In this document: positions 35,585 to 47,290 of the stretch, piece by piece
How positions within the stretch are numbered: position 1 is the first letter of the stretch
How the letters are laid out: the number at the start of each line of letters is the position of its first letter
NCBI GenBank assembly: GCA_949316495.1
Contig: OX439012.1
Coordinates: 6,805,549 to 6,869,548 of the forward strand
Direction: 5' to 3'
Source: Amphiduros pacificus
Lineage: Eukaryota > Annelida > Polychaeta > Phyllodocida > Hesionidae
DNA length: 64,000 nucleotides
Made by a program: the position numbers and the translations under genes
The notes under the pieces: generated by a model
Seen by the model: only the letters and a program-made list of their open reading frames with translations
Told to the model about the DNA's origin: nothing
The model's database searches: none

Positions 35585-38325
35585 CTGGATGTCAGGTAAT
35601 GAGAGGTAGGGTAGCCTGGATGCACGGTGAGAGGTAGGGTAGCCTGGATGCACGGTGAGAGGTAGGGTAGCCTGGATGTCTGGTAACGAGGGATAGGGTA
35701 AGCTGGATGCACGGTGAGAGGTAGGGTAGCCTGGATGCATGGTGAAAGGTAGGGTAGCCTGGATGCACGGTGAGAGGTAGGGTAGCCTGGATGCATGGTG
35801 AGAGGTAGGGTAGCCTGGATGCACGGTGAGAGGTAGGGTAGCCTGGATGCACGGTGAGAGGTAGGGTAGCCTGGATGTACGGTGAGAGGTAGGGTAGCCT
35901 GGATGTCTGGTAACGAGGGATAGGGTAACCTGGATGCACGGTGAGAGGCAGGGTAGCCTGGATGCACGGTGAGAGGTAGGGTAACCTGGATGCACGGTGA
36001 GAGGTAGGGTAGCCTGGATGTCTGGTGAGAGGTAGGGTAGCCTGGATGCATGGTGAGAGGTAGGGTAGCCTGGATGCACGGTGAGAGGTAGGGTAGCCTG
36101 GATGCATGGTGAGAGGTAGGGTAGCCTGGATGTCTGGTAACGAGAGGTAGGGTAGCCTGGATGTCTGGTGAGAGGTAGGGTAGCCTGGATGTCTGGTGAG
36201 AGGTAGGGTAGCCTGGATGCATGGTGAGAGGTAGGGTAGCCTGGATGTCTGGTAACGAGAGGTAGGGTAGCCTGGATGCATGGTGAGAGGTAGGGTAGCC
36301 TGGATGTCTGGTGAGAGGTAGGGTAGCCTGGATGCATGGTGAGAGGTAGGGTAGCCTGGATGCACGGTGAGAGGTAGGGTAGCCTGGATGCATGGTGAGA
36401 GGTAGGGTAGCCTGGATGCACGGTGAGAGGTAGGGTAGCCTGGATGCACGGTGAGAGGTAGGGTAGCCTGGATGTACGGTGAGAGGTAGGGTAGCCTGGA
36501 TGTCTGGTAACGAGGGATAGGGTAACCTGGATGCACGGTGAGAGGCAGGGTAGCCTGGATGCACGTTGAGAGGTAGGGTAACCTGGATGCACGGTGAGAG
36601 GTAGGGTAGCCTGGATGTCTGGTGAGAGGTAGGGTAGCCTGGATGCATGGTGAGAGGTAGGGTAGCCTGGATGCACGGTGAGAGGTAGGGTAGCCTGGAT
36701 GCATGGTGAGAGGTAGGGTAGCCTGGATGCACGGTGAGAGGTAGGGTAGCCTGGATGTACGGTGAGAGGTAGGGTAGCCTGGATGTACGGTGAGAGGTAG
36801 GGTAGCCTGGATGTCTGGTAACGAGAGGTAGGGTAGCCTGGATGCACGGTGAGAGGTAGGGTAGCCTGGATGTCTGGTAACGAGAGGTAGGGTAGCCTGG
36901 ATGCACGGTGAGAGGTAGGGTAGCCTGGATGCACGGGGAGAGGTAGGGTAGCCTGGATGCACGGTGAGAGGTAGGGTAGCCTGGATGCATGGTGAGAGGT
37001 AGGGTAGCCTGGATGCACGGTGAGAGGTAGGGTAGCGTGGATGCATGGTGAGAGGTAGGGTAGCCTGGATGTCTGGTGAGAGGTAGTGTAACCTGGATGC
37101 ACGGGGAGAGGTAGGGTAGCCTGGATGCATGGTGAGAGGTAGGGTAGCCTGGATGCATGGTGAGAGGTAGGGTAGCCTGGATGCACGGTGAGAGGTAGGG
37201 TAGCCTGGATGCATGGTGAGAGGTAGGGTAGCCTGGATGCACGGTGAGAGGTAGGGTAACCTGGATGCACGGGGAGAGGTAGGGTAGCCTGGATGCACGG
37301 GGAGAGGTAGGGTAGCCTGGATGCATGGTGAGAGGTAGGGTAGCCTGGATGCATGGTGAGAGGTAGGGTAGCCTGGATGCATGGTGAGAGGTAGTGTAAC
37401 CTGGATGCACGGGGAGAGGTAGGGTAGCCTGGATGCATGGTGAGAGGTAGGGTAGCCTGGATGCACGGTGAGAGGTAGGGTAGCCTGGATGTACGGTGAG
37501 AGGTAGGGTAGCCTGGATGTCTGGTAACGAGAGGTAGGGTAGCCTGGATGCACGGTGAGAGGTAGGGTAGCCTGGATGTCTGGTAACGAGAGGTAGGGTA
37601 GCCTGGATGCACGGTGAGAGGTAGGGTAACCTGGATGCATGGTGAGAGGTAGGGTAGCCTGGATGCACGGTGAGAGGTAGGGTAGCCTGGATGCACGGTG
37701 AGAGGTAGGGTAACCTGGATGCACGGTGAGAGGTAGGGTAGCCTGGATGTCTGGTGAGAGGTAGGGTAGCCTGGATGCATGGTGAGAGGTAGGGTAGCCT
37801 GGATGCATGGTGAGAGGTAGGGTAGCCTGGATGCACGGTGAGAGGTAGGGTAGCGTGGATGCATGGTGAGAGGTAGGGTAGCCTGGATGTCTGGTGAGAG
37901 GTAGTGTAACCTGGATGCACGGGGAGAGGTAGGGTAGCCTGGATGCATGGTGAGAGGTAGGGTAGCCTGGATGTCTGGTAACGAGAGGTAGGGTAGCCTG
38001 GATGCACGGTGAGAGGTAGGGTAACCTGGATGCATGGTGAGAGGTAGGGTAGCCTGGATGCATGGTGAGAGGTAGGGTAGCCTGGATGCATGGTGAGAGG
38101 TAGGGTAGCCTGGATGCACAGTGAGAGGTAGGGTAGCCTGGATGCATGGTGAGAGGTAGGGTAGCCTGGATGTACGGCGAGAGGTAGTGTAACCTGGATG
38201 TCTGGTGAGAGGTAGTGTAACCTGGATGCACGGTGAGAGGTAGTGTAACCTGGATGCACGGTGAGAGGTAGTGTAACCTGGATGCACGGTGAGAGGTAGG
38301 GTAGCCTGGATGTCTGGTGATTCCC
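35585..38325. repeat. Large minisatellite, 28-bp unit (~2.7 kb)
   Basis: Close to 97 copies of ctggatgcacggtgagaggt plus agggtagc. Subtypes are tgcatggtgag, tgtctggtgag and a 31-bp form with tggtaacgag. Since 28 is not divisible by three and no phase contains a stop, all three minus-strand frames stay open for about 880-905 codons and encode the same HPGYPTSH/RLPYLSPC peptides. They are not genes. Blocks are duplicated at shifts of about 597 bp (35911 versus 36508) and 818 bp (37035 versus 37853). Confidence 0.98.
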
Positions 38326-38890
38326 TCTTATCTGATCTGTGTCCTAGTCACACACCCATACAGATAAACATCAACAGGAAACAGGGACTCTGCTGAACAA
38401 TACACTTTAAAAGATTCCTTTATAGTCTGTATAAATCATTCGTTAAGCTTGGACAAGGGTGTTATTATGATATAAAATGACACTAAAATGTCACCAGAGT
38501 TGAAATTCTTTAAAAAGGAAACAAGTGTTGATTTTAAAAAAATCAAGCTCGCATAAGTTTGCAAAACAATGTTGCAAAATCCCAAAATCTTCTTTCTCTA
38601 CTACGCACTCAAAAATCATTTCTGAACAAAAGCGCCATCTGATGGTGTAAGCAAAAAAAATGTGGCAAAAACATGGCCGCCATGGACCGATAATCGGGGT
38701 AGGCTCCATAGACTTACGGCTTAATCATCTTGAAACCTCAAACATCTAGCCCTAAAGGCAAAACAAACGCGAGCGAAAATGTATATATTGAAAGGTGTAC
38801 AGCATGAGAGCATGGCTATGATTAGTCTGAATGTCTCCATATTTAATGTCTTCTCACTGCTTTTAAGTTCTGACCAACTAATCTTACCCG
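38326..38890. other. Gene A intron, unique sequence
   Basis: Contains aaacatggccgccatgg and a CTCF-like GCGCCATCTGATGG (38633-38646). No supported exon. Confidence 0.4.
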
Positions 38891-38892
38891 TG

Positions 38893-39283
38893 GGCAGTGT
38901 GGTTGCACTCTGGGCAGAGTGGTTGCACTCCAGGCAGTGTGGTTGCACTCCAGGCAGTGTGGGTGCACTCCAGGCAGTGTGTGTGCACTCCAGGCAGTGT
39001 GGGTGCACTCTGGGCAGTGTGGGTGCACTCTGGGCAGTGTGGGTGCACTCCAGACAGTGTGGGTGCACTCCGGGCAGTGTGGGTGCACTCTGGGCAGTGT
39101 GGGTGCACTCTGGGCAGTGTGGGTGCACTCTGGGCAGTGTGGGTGCACTCCGGGCAGTGTGGGTGCACTCCGGGCAGGGTGGGTGCACTCCGGGCAGGGT
39201 GGGTGCACTCCGGGCAGTGTGCTGGCAGTGTGGGTGCACTGCAAGCAGTGTGGGTGCACTCCTGGCAGTGTGCAGGCAGTGTT
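38893..39283. repeat. Minisatellite, 20-bp unit
   Basis: About 19 copies of gggcagtgtgggtgcactcc. GT-rich on the plus strand. Open frames up to 195 codons on both strands are by-products. Confidence 0.95.
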
Positions 39284-39945
39284 ATATTTCATTTTTGTTT
39301 ACCTTTCACACAAATCTGAAAATAATTCATGGTTTCTTTTTAAGCCAAAAAACTATGATATGTTAAAGTATTGTATTCTTTTGTTCTACTTGATACAGTT
39401 TTATAATTACAAGCATCTTAGAGGTCACTGGTTCCATGATTAATTTACCACTTTCACAATTATCCATGGTGATAAATCTATCCCCTAATTATTCTATAAC
39501 CCTACCATAGACATTACTTATATGCTAATCAGAAGGTCATGTGACCCATGGCTTGTTGCTGATAGGTCAATTATATCATGTGATACAGTATAATCCAGTC
39601 TGGTCCATTATGACATTGTACCCATCATGCACCAGTAAAACATGGCATCTGTTGAAAGTCAATAAAAATTTCTGATACCTTAAAACATACATGTATGTTA
39701 AAAAACAAAGCCAAAAAATCAAAAGGAAGAAAAAATCAAAATGTCTTCTCCATCTGGATCAAGAGCAAAATAGGAGATTGCTGGAACTTCCACACCCTAA
39801 GAGGGCTTTGTCAAAATCTCACTTTTTGTCAATACCTCAATCTGTTCAACTTTTTATTACATATGATATGCAATGTAGCATGAGGGCAAAATTGCATGTA
39901 CATGTACACCATCAAGCATAAGTATGATCAAATAAGTTCTCACTG
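39284..39945. other. Gene A intron, AT-rich
   Basis: Contains the perfect 12-base palindrome GGTCATGTGACC at 39535-39546. No exon seen. Confidence 0.45.
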
Positions 39946-39949
39946 TAGC

Positions 39950-40312
39950 TCGAAACAGATCTCATGCGTGACACGATATGGCCATGCTGTGACTTGGCAC
40001 AGACCTCATGTGTGACACGATATGGTCATGAAGTGACTTGACACATACCTCATGCGTGGCACAATATGGTCATGCTGTGACTTGACACAGACCTCATGCG
40101 TGGCACAATATGGTCATGATGTGACTTGACACAGACCTCATGCATGGCACAATATGGTCATGATGTGACTTGACACAGACCTCATGTGTGATACAATATG
40201 GTCATGATGTGACTTGACACAGACCTCATGCGTGGCACAATATGGTCATGCAGTGACTTGACACAGACCTCATGCGTGGCACAATATGGTTATGATGTGA
40301 CTATACCAGTGT
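39950..40312. repeat. Minisatellite, 44-bp unit
   Basis: Eight copies of gacctcatgcgtggcacaat followed by atggtcatgatgtgacttgacaca-type sequence. Each unit pairs GGTCA with TGAC at close spacing. Confidence 0.95.
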
Positions 40313-41295
40313 GACCTTATACATTCAGAGCCTTGCCTGATGTTCGGTCGTGGCTGTACAAGCTTGACGACCTGCCCTTTTAAAAGCTGGTGCAATATTT
40401 ATGTTCATTTTCATGGGGACTGAACATCAATTGTCGCATATAAATGAGCACTTTTAAAAAAGCCATTTTTTTTGGCAGATGCATGAAACTTCACAGAAAA
40501 AGCTTCATATCAAAATTCTACAATAAAACTTGCATTTTTTAAAATCTTATTTAATCTTCTTTACAAATTCGGATGATTAAGACATCCCACGGAAGTAAAA
40601 ATCTTCTTTCGCTATCTCTATTTCTTCAGAAATATAACTGATTTATACATATATATATATCAGATATGATGATTCATCATTGTACTTAAATATTTCAGTT
40701 TACAAGCATCTTCATCGATGTACTGCAACATACAGTACAAGTACAGTTCTCATATTCATGGTCATTAATAATTAACGATGTATTAACGATGTAATTAACA
40801 CATGAGGACAAGCATTTTGGGTTTATTGCCCACACATGTACCATGTCATTGATAAGAATAAAACACTCCAGGAGAAAACAAGAAATCCTCCTCCTTCCAA
40901 ATGTCTATATACTTATGAACATGACTCATGATTTCAGTATACACTATAAATAATATAAAGACAGACTCTTCCATTTAAATCATCAAAAACCTGATTAATG
41001 AGAATTGTGAAAAAAGAGTTTTCCATGTCTTTTTTACCCTCTGTAAGTAGGGTACCGTTTTTCTGATAGAATTATTAGAATACATACATATATATATATA
41101 TTTATATACATGTATATGTATATATATATATATATTTTTTTACTCCGATACACAATATCTAACATGTTCTTTTCTCGGGTCCTTCCTAGAAACATAAATA
41201 TATGGTGAAATAATGATACCAATTTCTAACATTGTCCATAGATTTTACATAAGTACATAAGATCCATTCAAAACAGGGACTGAAATTCAACTCAC
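40313..41295. other. Gene A intron, AT-rich with (TA)n
   Basis: (TA)n runs lie at 40650-40662 and 41089-41136. Nothing else recognised. Confidence 0.45.
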
Positions 41296-41369
41296 CTTCC
41301 TTTAGGAGCCAAGTTTTCAATCTGATAATAAACTGTGGCGGTCCTACTTTCCTTGTTTGTCAAGAGAAC
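41296..41369 (-). CDS. Gene A, candidate exon 3
   Basis: The minus-strand frame is VLLTNKESRTATVYYQIENL then APKG, ending at a consensus donor GGAAG|GTGAGTTG that leaves AG of a split codon. The frame stays open a few codons upstream (RSE), so the acceptor is either gatcagag (phase 0, matching the end of exon 2) or an AG slightly higher. Composition is that of a beta-rich folded domain. Family not recognised. The donor is among the strongest in the window. Confidence 0.6.
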
Positions 41370-42300
41370 CTCTGATCTACTTAGTCAAGTTGACAAGCCT
41401 TTTCACAAACATATTTGAATTTGAATAAACTTTTCTTTGTGGGCCAAGAAAAGCCCAGAAATCTCAGGCTGCGATCGTGGTTTCTCCCCCGCCACCGTCC
41501 CGGGGTAGGAGTTCTTTGTCACCCCCCCTGGTGGACGGTTACGAGGGTTCATCACGGACCCAGTCATGTGATCACTTTTTTGGAACAATTCTATGGAGCA
41601 CTGACACCTGCCTTACAGTTACTGTATGCCTTTATTAACTCTTGGCAAGAAGCCAACTTTCTCAATCAGGCCTTGTTTACGTTGTATCCTTAATATGACA
41701 GAGAACTCATAAGTTTCTGGCAATTCTCACTTCACCTAAACTAGGCTTCCTAATTTATCTGACTTCTTGAATGTTTCATGAAAAAAATGTGGATAACTCT
41801 TCCAGAAAAGATAAAATTTTATAATCATCTTATCTTTTAGCATTACCTTGTATTTTATACATAAAAACCAGGTCATATGTTTCATATCAGAGCATTCCAT
41901 TGTCTGCTCATAGTCTGTCAACCCTCATTATAAAAGCAAACTTAAAGCTTTTTCGGGTAAACAAAAAATTACCTACATCTTTTACATTTAACAATTATTC
42001 TTCTAATATGTCAAAATTAACATGTAAGAACAGGTTATTGACCAGACATAAATTCAATAGTCTCTTTATTATTATTTCAGACCTGAAAAACAATTTTCAA
42101 ACATATTATTTCATTTATCCAATAATAAATCTAATACCTTCAGTTTCCACACCATTAGTAAAATTCTGTATTTTTCTTCAATACCCATTAAAACATCCTC
42201 TTTTAATACATCAATCATATTTGTGTTCTGTGTGGTACAGATTTCTGCTAATTAAACTGGTTGGATGCTAATATTTTCCTGCTGTTGTGTGTCACAGGCG
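41370..42300. other. Gene A intron with a GC-rich patch
   Basis: The patch at 41455-41590 is unusually GC-rich, open on both strands, and contains the CTCF-like CCCCCTGGTGGACG (41524-41537). It may be regulatory. The remainder is AT-rich. Confidence 0.35.
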
Positions 42301-42317
42301 AGGAACACTCTCACAGC

Positions 42318-42370
42318 TGACAAGAGTTGGGACGAGAGTTGGGACGAGAGTTGGGATGAGAGTTGGGTTG
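42318..42370. repeat. Short tandem repeat, 16-bp unit
   Basis: Four copies of gacgagagttggg with small changes. Confidence 0.85.
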
Positions 42371-42629
42371 CCAGCTGATACCTCCATCCTGGAGACTGCC
42401 CTAACATCTTGTCACACACTGCCTATTCTATACATGAGACATTAAATGTAGTATCACTTGCTTTGAGAGTTTAATAACACCACATGTGGTGAAACTGTTT
42501 GGCTGTAATAAACCACAAGTCTACCAACAAAAATGTGGAGAATCTAACTTTAATGTGTAATTATCATCTCTCACTATTCATATAGAATTATCTACAATTG
42601 CTATCTCTGATTGTTAACATGATCATCTC

Positions 42630-43465
42630 TCACTATCACCATTTAATTGTCATAATCACATCATGGTCATATCTCACTATTATCATGGTCATGCCTCACT
42701 ATTATCATGGTCATTTCTAACTATTATCATGGTCATGCCTCACCATTATCATGGTCATGTCTCACTATTATCATGGTCATGCCTCACCATTATCATGGTC
42801 ATGTCTCACTATTATCATGGTCATGCCTCACTATTATCATGGTCATTTCTAACTATTATCATGGTCATGCCTCACCATTATCATGGTCATGCCTCACTAT
42901 TATCATGGTCATGTCTCACTATTATCATGGTCATTTCTAACTATTATCATGGTCATGTCTCACAATTATCATGGTCATGTCTCACAATTATCATGGTCAT
43001 GTCTCACCATTATCATGGTCATTTCTAACTATTATCATGGTCATGCCTCACTATTATCATGGTCATGTCTCACTATTATCATGGTTATGTCTCACCAATG
43101 TCATGGTCATGCCTCACAATTATCATGGTCATGTCTCACCATTATCATGGTCATGTCTCACTATTATCATGGTCATGTCTCACTATTATCATGGTCATGT
43201 CTTACTATTATCATGGTCATGCCTCACAATTACCATTGTCATGTCTCACTATTATCATGGTCATGTCTCACTATTATCATGGTCATGTCTCACTATTATC
43301 ATGGTCATGCCTCACTATTATCATGGTCATGCCTCACTATTATCATGGTCATGCCTCACTATTATCATGGTCATGCCTCACAATTATCATGGTCATGTCT
43401 CACTATTATCAAGATCATTTCTCACTAAAATCAAGATCATTTCTCACTATTATCATTTTTTCAAT
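42630..43465. repeat. Minisatellite, 22-bp unit
   Basis: About 36 copies of attatcatggtcatgtctca or -gcctca, with a ttctaac subtype. Plus-strand frames of 121-181 codons are repeat-derived. It lies just downstream of exon 2 in the gene A intron. Confidence 0.97.
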
Positions 43466-43711
43466 GGTCAAATTTCATCATCGTGCTGGCTTTTATAATG
43501 TTAAATTCAGATTTCTTAAAATTGTTTTTCTGCTGTCTCAGACAAATCTGCATCATTGACAATGATAAAATGACATCATTTTCTAGATACGCATTTTTTG
43601 TAAACATATTCCTTCTTCCTCATTTGATTCACAAAGGAATACTGAGAGAACTTGGGAAGGAGATATAAAAAGAATTTCACTCAATAAATGCTAAATGAAT
43701 GCTCCCTGTAC

Positions 43712-43898
43712 CTCAGGTTCTCCTCCATCCTCCTCCTCCTCTGCCTCATCTTCCTCTTCTTCAAGCCGTTCACATCGTTCACACCGTTCCTCTTCCTCCT
43801 CGTCAAAAATTTCATCCCAGAACTCCATGTTAAGTCCCCAACGTGTCAAGTCCGACTGCAGCTCAACATATTTGACGAGATCCATGACCACAAAATCA
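43712..43898 (-). CDS. Gene A, candidate exon 2 (polyacidic)
   Basis: The minus-strand frame is DFVVMDLVKYVELQSDLTRW, then GLNMEFWDEIFDEEEEER, then CERCERLEEEEDEAEEEEDG, ending GEPE at the donor CCTGAG|GTACAG (phase 0). The acceptor ttacctgcgtcacggctcag is good. The first base T completes TGT (Cys) with the TG left by exon 1. The run of more than 20 Glu/Asp residues interrupted by CERCER is the most distinctive feature. The opposite strand is open as poly-Ser, a mirror of the Glu codons. Family not recognised. Confidence 0.65.
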
Positions 43899-44352
43899 CT
43901 GAGCCGTGACGCAGGTAAACAAGACAACTCAACCAGTAAACAGCTTGTATGTGATAGGCCAGTGGTATATTATAATAATATAGTGGTTATGATATGACGA
44001 TCTTTACTTTCTGCCCATCAGCGATGGCAGACGTACGTGTGGCCTAAACTTCTCTCTCGATTTTGTGAACATCCGATGTGTATGTCTTGTATAAAGAAAA
44101 TAGTGCTCTAAAGCTAATCACCTTAACACTCTCAGTGCCACTCAATAATTCTGGAACTGTCTGACAATAATTAACATATCACCTACAAAGTTTGTGTTCT
44201 AACACTAAGTTTTGAATAAAAATGACTCCTATTGCTATAATGAACAACTTTTCTTCAAATATTTTTTTGAAACACCCATATTTTTTCTTCAAACAAACTT
44301 TGAACTTTTCCATGATATCTGGCAACATTATTGCTTTGGGCAAAAGTCTTAC

Positions 44353-44393
44353 CAGCGGCCTTTTTTCACACAGGCGAGATGGAGGTTAGCCAT
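44353..44393 (-). CDS. Gene A, candidate first coding exon
   Basis: ATG in a strong context (aaaaATGG) opens MANLHLACVKKGR plus TG of a split codon, then the consensus donor CGCTG|GTAAGA. An in-frame TGA lies 15 bases upstream. The phase fits exon 2 exactly. The preceding CCCCCCCAAG could act as a splice acceptor instead, in which case the exon is internal and the 52.1-kb exon might precede it. The N-terminus has no clear signal peptide. Confidence 0.55.
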
Positions 44394-44489
44394 TTTTCTT
44401 GGGGGGGATCACGATGATGTTCTCTACCTTGAGTGGAAGCTGCACTCGGTGTAATGAAACACACAAATCTCGGAGATCTATTCTCGCCA

Positions 44490-44520
44490 AGTTGCCACGT
44501 GGCTACCTGATTGGTCGGAT
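44490..44520 (-). promoter_or_regulatory. Candidate promoter of gene A: CCAAT box and E-box
   Basis: On the minus strand GACCAATCAG (44507-44516, an NF-Y-type CCAAT box) lies next to the perfect palindrome GCCACGTGGC (44494-44503). They are about 100-125 bp upstream of the ATG at 44393. No TATA box was seen. Assignment as a promoter is inference from motif and position. Confidence 0.4.
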
Positions 44521-45239
44521 ACATTCTTCAGGAGTCAAAAGTCATTTCTTCCTGATACAATCAATATTGCCATGATTAGCTCCTTCAACATTATAATTAA
44601 TAATCTGATGAGTGTGAACTGTTTAATTTTTTGCTTATGTAAATGTATGGTTAACAAACATGGCACATTTAAAACAAACAAGATTCACTAGGGTCATATG
44701 ACCCGAAAGATCGACATGTACCGGTACATAAGAATCATGGAATTCCAATTAAGGCTTCCAAAGGAGTTGTGTTACTCTTAAGATTCACACTAGGGTCATG
44801 TGACCTCAAAATATTAAAACCCAGGTCATGTGACCCCCCAAACTTGCATCAGAATCATGTGACTTCCTAAATTCATAACAGGATCAGTTGATATCAATCA
44901 GGTTTTTTCAAGCATAATAAAAAGGCATTAAAACAAATTATTAAAATCTTATTTCAAGCTTGTGAAGGTAAAAATACTTCTGAAGCACCTCCCAATCCAT
45001 ACTTACACAATTAGAGTTTTGGCCCTGGGCACAGTTTGACGGCTTAGAAAATGACTTGAAAGATCTGAGGGGACAATTTATGTGATCTCTCAAAAGGAAA
45101 TCTTAAAAATAGCTTCTGTCTTGGCAGCAAATCAAGTCTACGAGCACATGATTCTATGAATTGTCCAATGGTTTGGTGCAGGTTAACTGGATGCCCTTTT
45201 CAGGAACTTACCTTCATAGAAAGAAAACTCAGGTCACAC
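44521..45239. other. Unique sequence with GGTCAT(A/G)TGACC palindromes
   Basis: GGGTCATATGACCC at 44691-44704, GGTCATGTGACC at 44794-44805 and again at 44824-44835. A minus-strand donor AAG|GTAAGT near 45207 has no good attached frame. Confidence 0.7.
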
Positions 45240-45475
45240 GATTGTTATGAAGTGTGACTTTGACTTTCTATTAATATTCAGTCATGTGGCACGATTAAAT
45301 AAGGTCACAAAATGCATACATCCATTCGGTCATGTAGTGTGATTAAATAAGGTCACGCAGTGCATTACATCTATTCGGTCATGTAGTGTGATTAAATAAG
45401 GTCAAACAGTGCATTACATCTATTCAGTCATGTGGTGTGATTAAATAAGGTCACACAGTTCATTGTATAAACATA
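45240..45475. repeat. Tandem repeat, ~53-bp unit
   Basis: Four copies of gtcatgtagtgtgattaaat plus aaggtcacacagtgcattacatctattcg-type sequence. Each unit has GGTCA twice. Confidence 0.9.
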
Positions 45476-46040
45476 TTGTTGTTAAACGCTTGAGGTGTGT
45501 GCCTGGTCAAATAGAATCGCTCAACAGTTGAATGTGATCATATGGAGTCACGCATTAACCATGAGTGACCTTTTCTCAGTCATAATCATTTGTGACCTCA
45601 TATATATTAAGAAGCATGACCCGGTACAGTCATGTTATATATGGTTATATATTTTCCAATGCCCCCTTATTCTGTACAGTATAAAAGTTTGTGAAAAATT
45701 TATTGTACATGTACCATTAGCCTTTATAAAAAATAAAGGATCCCTCCTCATTCAGCAATCTTCAATAAAAAAGATTAAAAACAAGCTTTGACATCCTCTC
45801 AATTTAAACCATCTATAAGTAAGAATACATAATAAATTTCCAAGATATTCTGAGATCAATTCATATATAATTTTTGAAACACATAATGTTTGAAGTAGAA
45901 TGCCTGAAGACTTTGCCACATAATAAATATGCATTTAAACAAAACATATAAATCCTAAGAAAGAAAAACCATATCAGGGTCATGTGATCTATTTATCCTA
46001 ACTGTATAAGGCTTTGTCTTACAAAAAGGCTTGGTACATA
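45476..46040. other. AT-rich unique sequence, no gene seen
   Basis: Short chance frames only. GGTCATGTGATC lies at 45978-45989. Confidence 0.45.
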
Positions 46041-46044
46041 TCTA

Positions 46045-46255
46045 CATGTATAACCCTTACAGTTAGCAAACCTTTTTTTCCTTTTTGAATGAGTATTGTA
46101 CCATCTAAGCAGTTAGCAAACCCATTTTTTGTTTCATGAATGAGTTTGAACTTTACATTATTGAAATATCTAAACAGTTATAGAAACTTTCTTTTGTTTC
46201 TTGAATGAATTTGTATTTTATATTGTACCTATTTAACTAAACAGTTCAAAACAAT
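46045..46255. repeat. Diverged repeat, ~72-bp unit, 3-4 copies
   Basis: The phrase acagttagcaaacc ... ttttgtttcttgaatgagtt recurs with substantial drift. Confidence 0.7.
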
Positions 46256-46259
46256 AAGT

Positions 46260-47160
46260 CGATCTTTTGAGTCGTTTTCTATAAGGCCATTAGATTACCT
46301 GTTTGATCCTAGTGCCCCCTGTATTCTCCTTCAGGACCGGTATTCTACTCGGCCAAGTCGCTCGTTTTTCCTCAGTAATTTTCCTCATTATGATAACCGT
46401 TAATCACATTCCTTGTCCGGTGTTGTTTGTCTCCATATCTGTGCACTTCATAACACTAATATTGACCCATTGTTCTCGGGTGTCACAGACCCGTGCACTC
46501 ACATACATTGACACAGCCTCAAACCATACCATATCTCATCAACTATTTCTGCAAAATCTCAACTATTTCTGCTAAATCTCAGCAACTTCACTCAAATGGT
46601 CGAAATAATTCATGGTAAATTCCTGTGTTAAAAGTTGAAAGTTTACATTCAGAAATAATCATGTCTGTATATTGATGAGGATCAGGCGATATAAAAGGTC
46701 GGCAGAAGCAGATGTAGAGAGCTGCCAAGGCACGTCGTCATGGCGGTGATCCCGACGCTGACATGACTGATCTCCGACACCGACATGATTGATCTCTGAG
46801 CCATCTCATCAACCTTCAGTCATTAATGTCATTCAGAACGTGCTGTCTTAAGGTGTAAACACACTGACCAGAGAGCCACCTGGTGGCGACATCCTGCAAA
46901 ATCTTACAAACCCAGACTTAGTATTGACCCAGAATCTGTCTCTGGCACCTCCATTACAGAAAATAACAAGGATTTAATTGTTATTTTGTAATGATGAACT
47001 TTGATTTGGCGCAGAGTTTGTTCCCGTTAGAGCTCATACGACACGCATCCTACATAACATATTCCACTCTGTCATGTATCGTGAGCACGCTAATATCCTG
47101 GGATGGACGTCACAATCTGGAATCACTCACTCCTCATCTGCTCTGTCAGATAATTCTTAA
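46260..47160. other. GC-richer unique block, candidate regulatory DNA
   Basis: A 90-codon plus frame (46303-46575) is unremarkable. The stretch at 46690-46900 (gacgctgacatgactgatct, gccacctggtggcgac) is repeat-free and contains the CTCF-like GCCACCTGGTGGCG at 46875-46888. No exon supported. Confidence 0.3.
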
Positions 47161-47167
47161 CTAACAC

Positions 47168-47290
47168 CTTCCAGAGTTTCATATATAATACCTTCCAGAA
47201 TTTCACATCTAACACCTTCCAGAATTTCATATCTAACACCTTCCAGAATTTCATATCTAACACCTTCCAGAATTCCATACTTAACTTCCA
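47168..47290. repeat. Short minisatellite, 24-bp unit
   Basis: Five copies of aacaccttccagaatttcat plus atct. Confidence 0.9.

Noticed and set aside
35551-38287. Three minus-strand open frames of about 880-905 codons
   Set aside because: All are translations of the 28-bp minisatellite in different phases; no start context, codon bias or splice support.
43695-43997. Serine-rich plus-strand frame of 100 codons
   Set aside because: Mirror image of the Glu/Asp codons of gene A exon 2; only the minus strand has matching splice borders and phase.
44380-44460. LINE-like peptide VENIIVIPPKKNG on the minus strand
   Set aside because: Too short, and it overlaps the probable 5' leader of gene A; no other RT blocks nearby.
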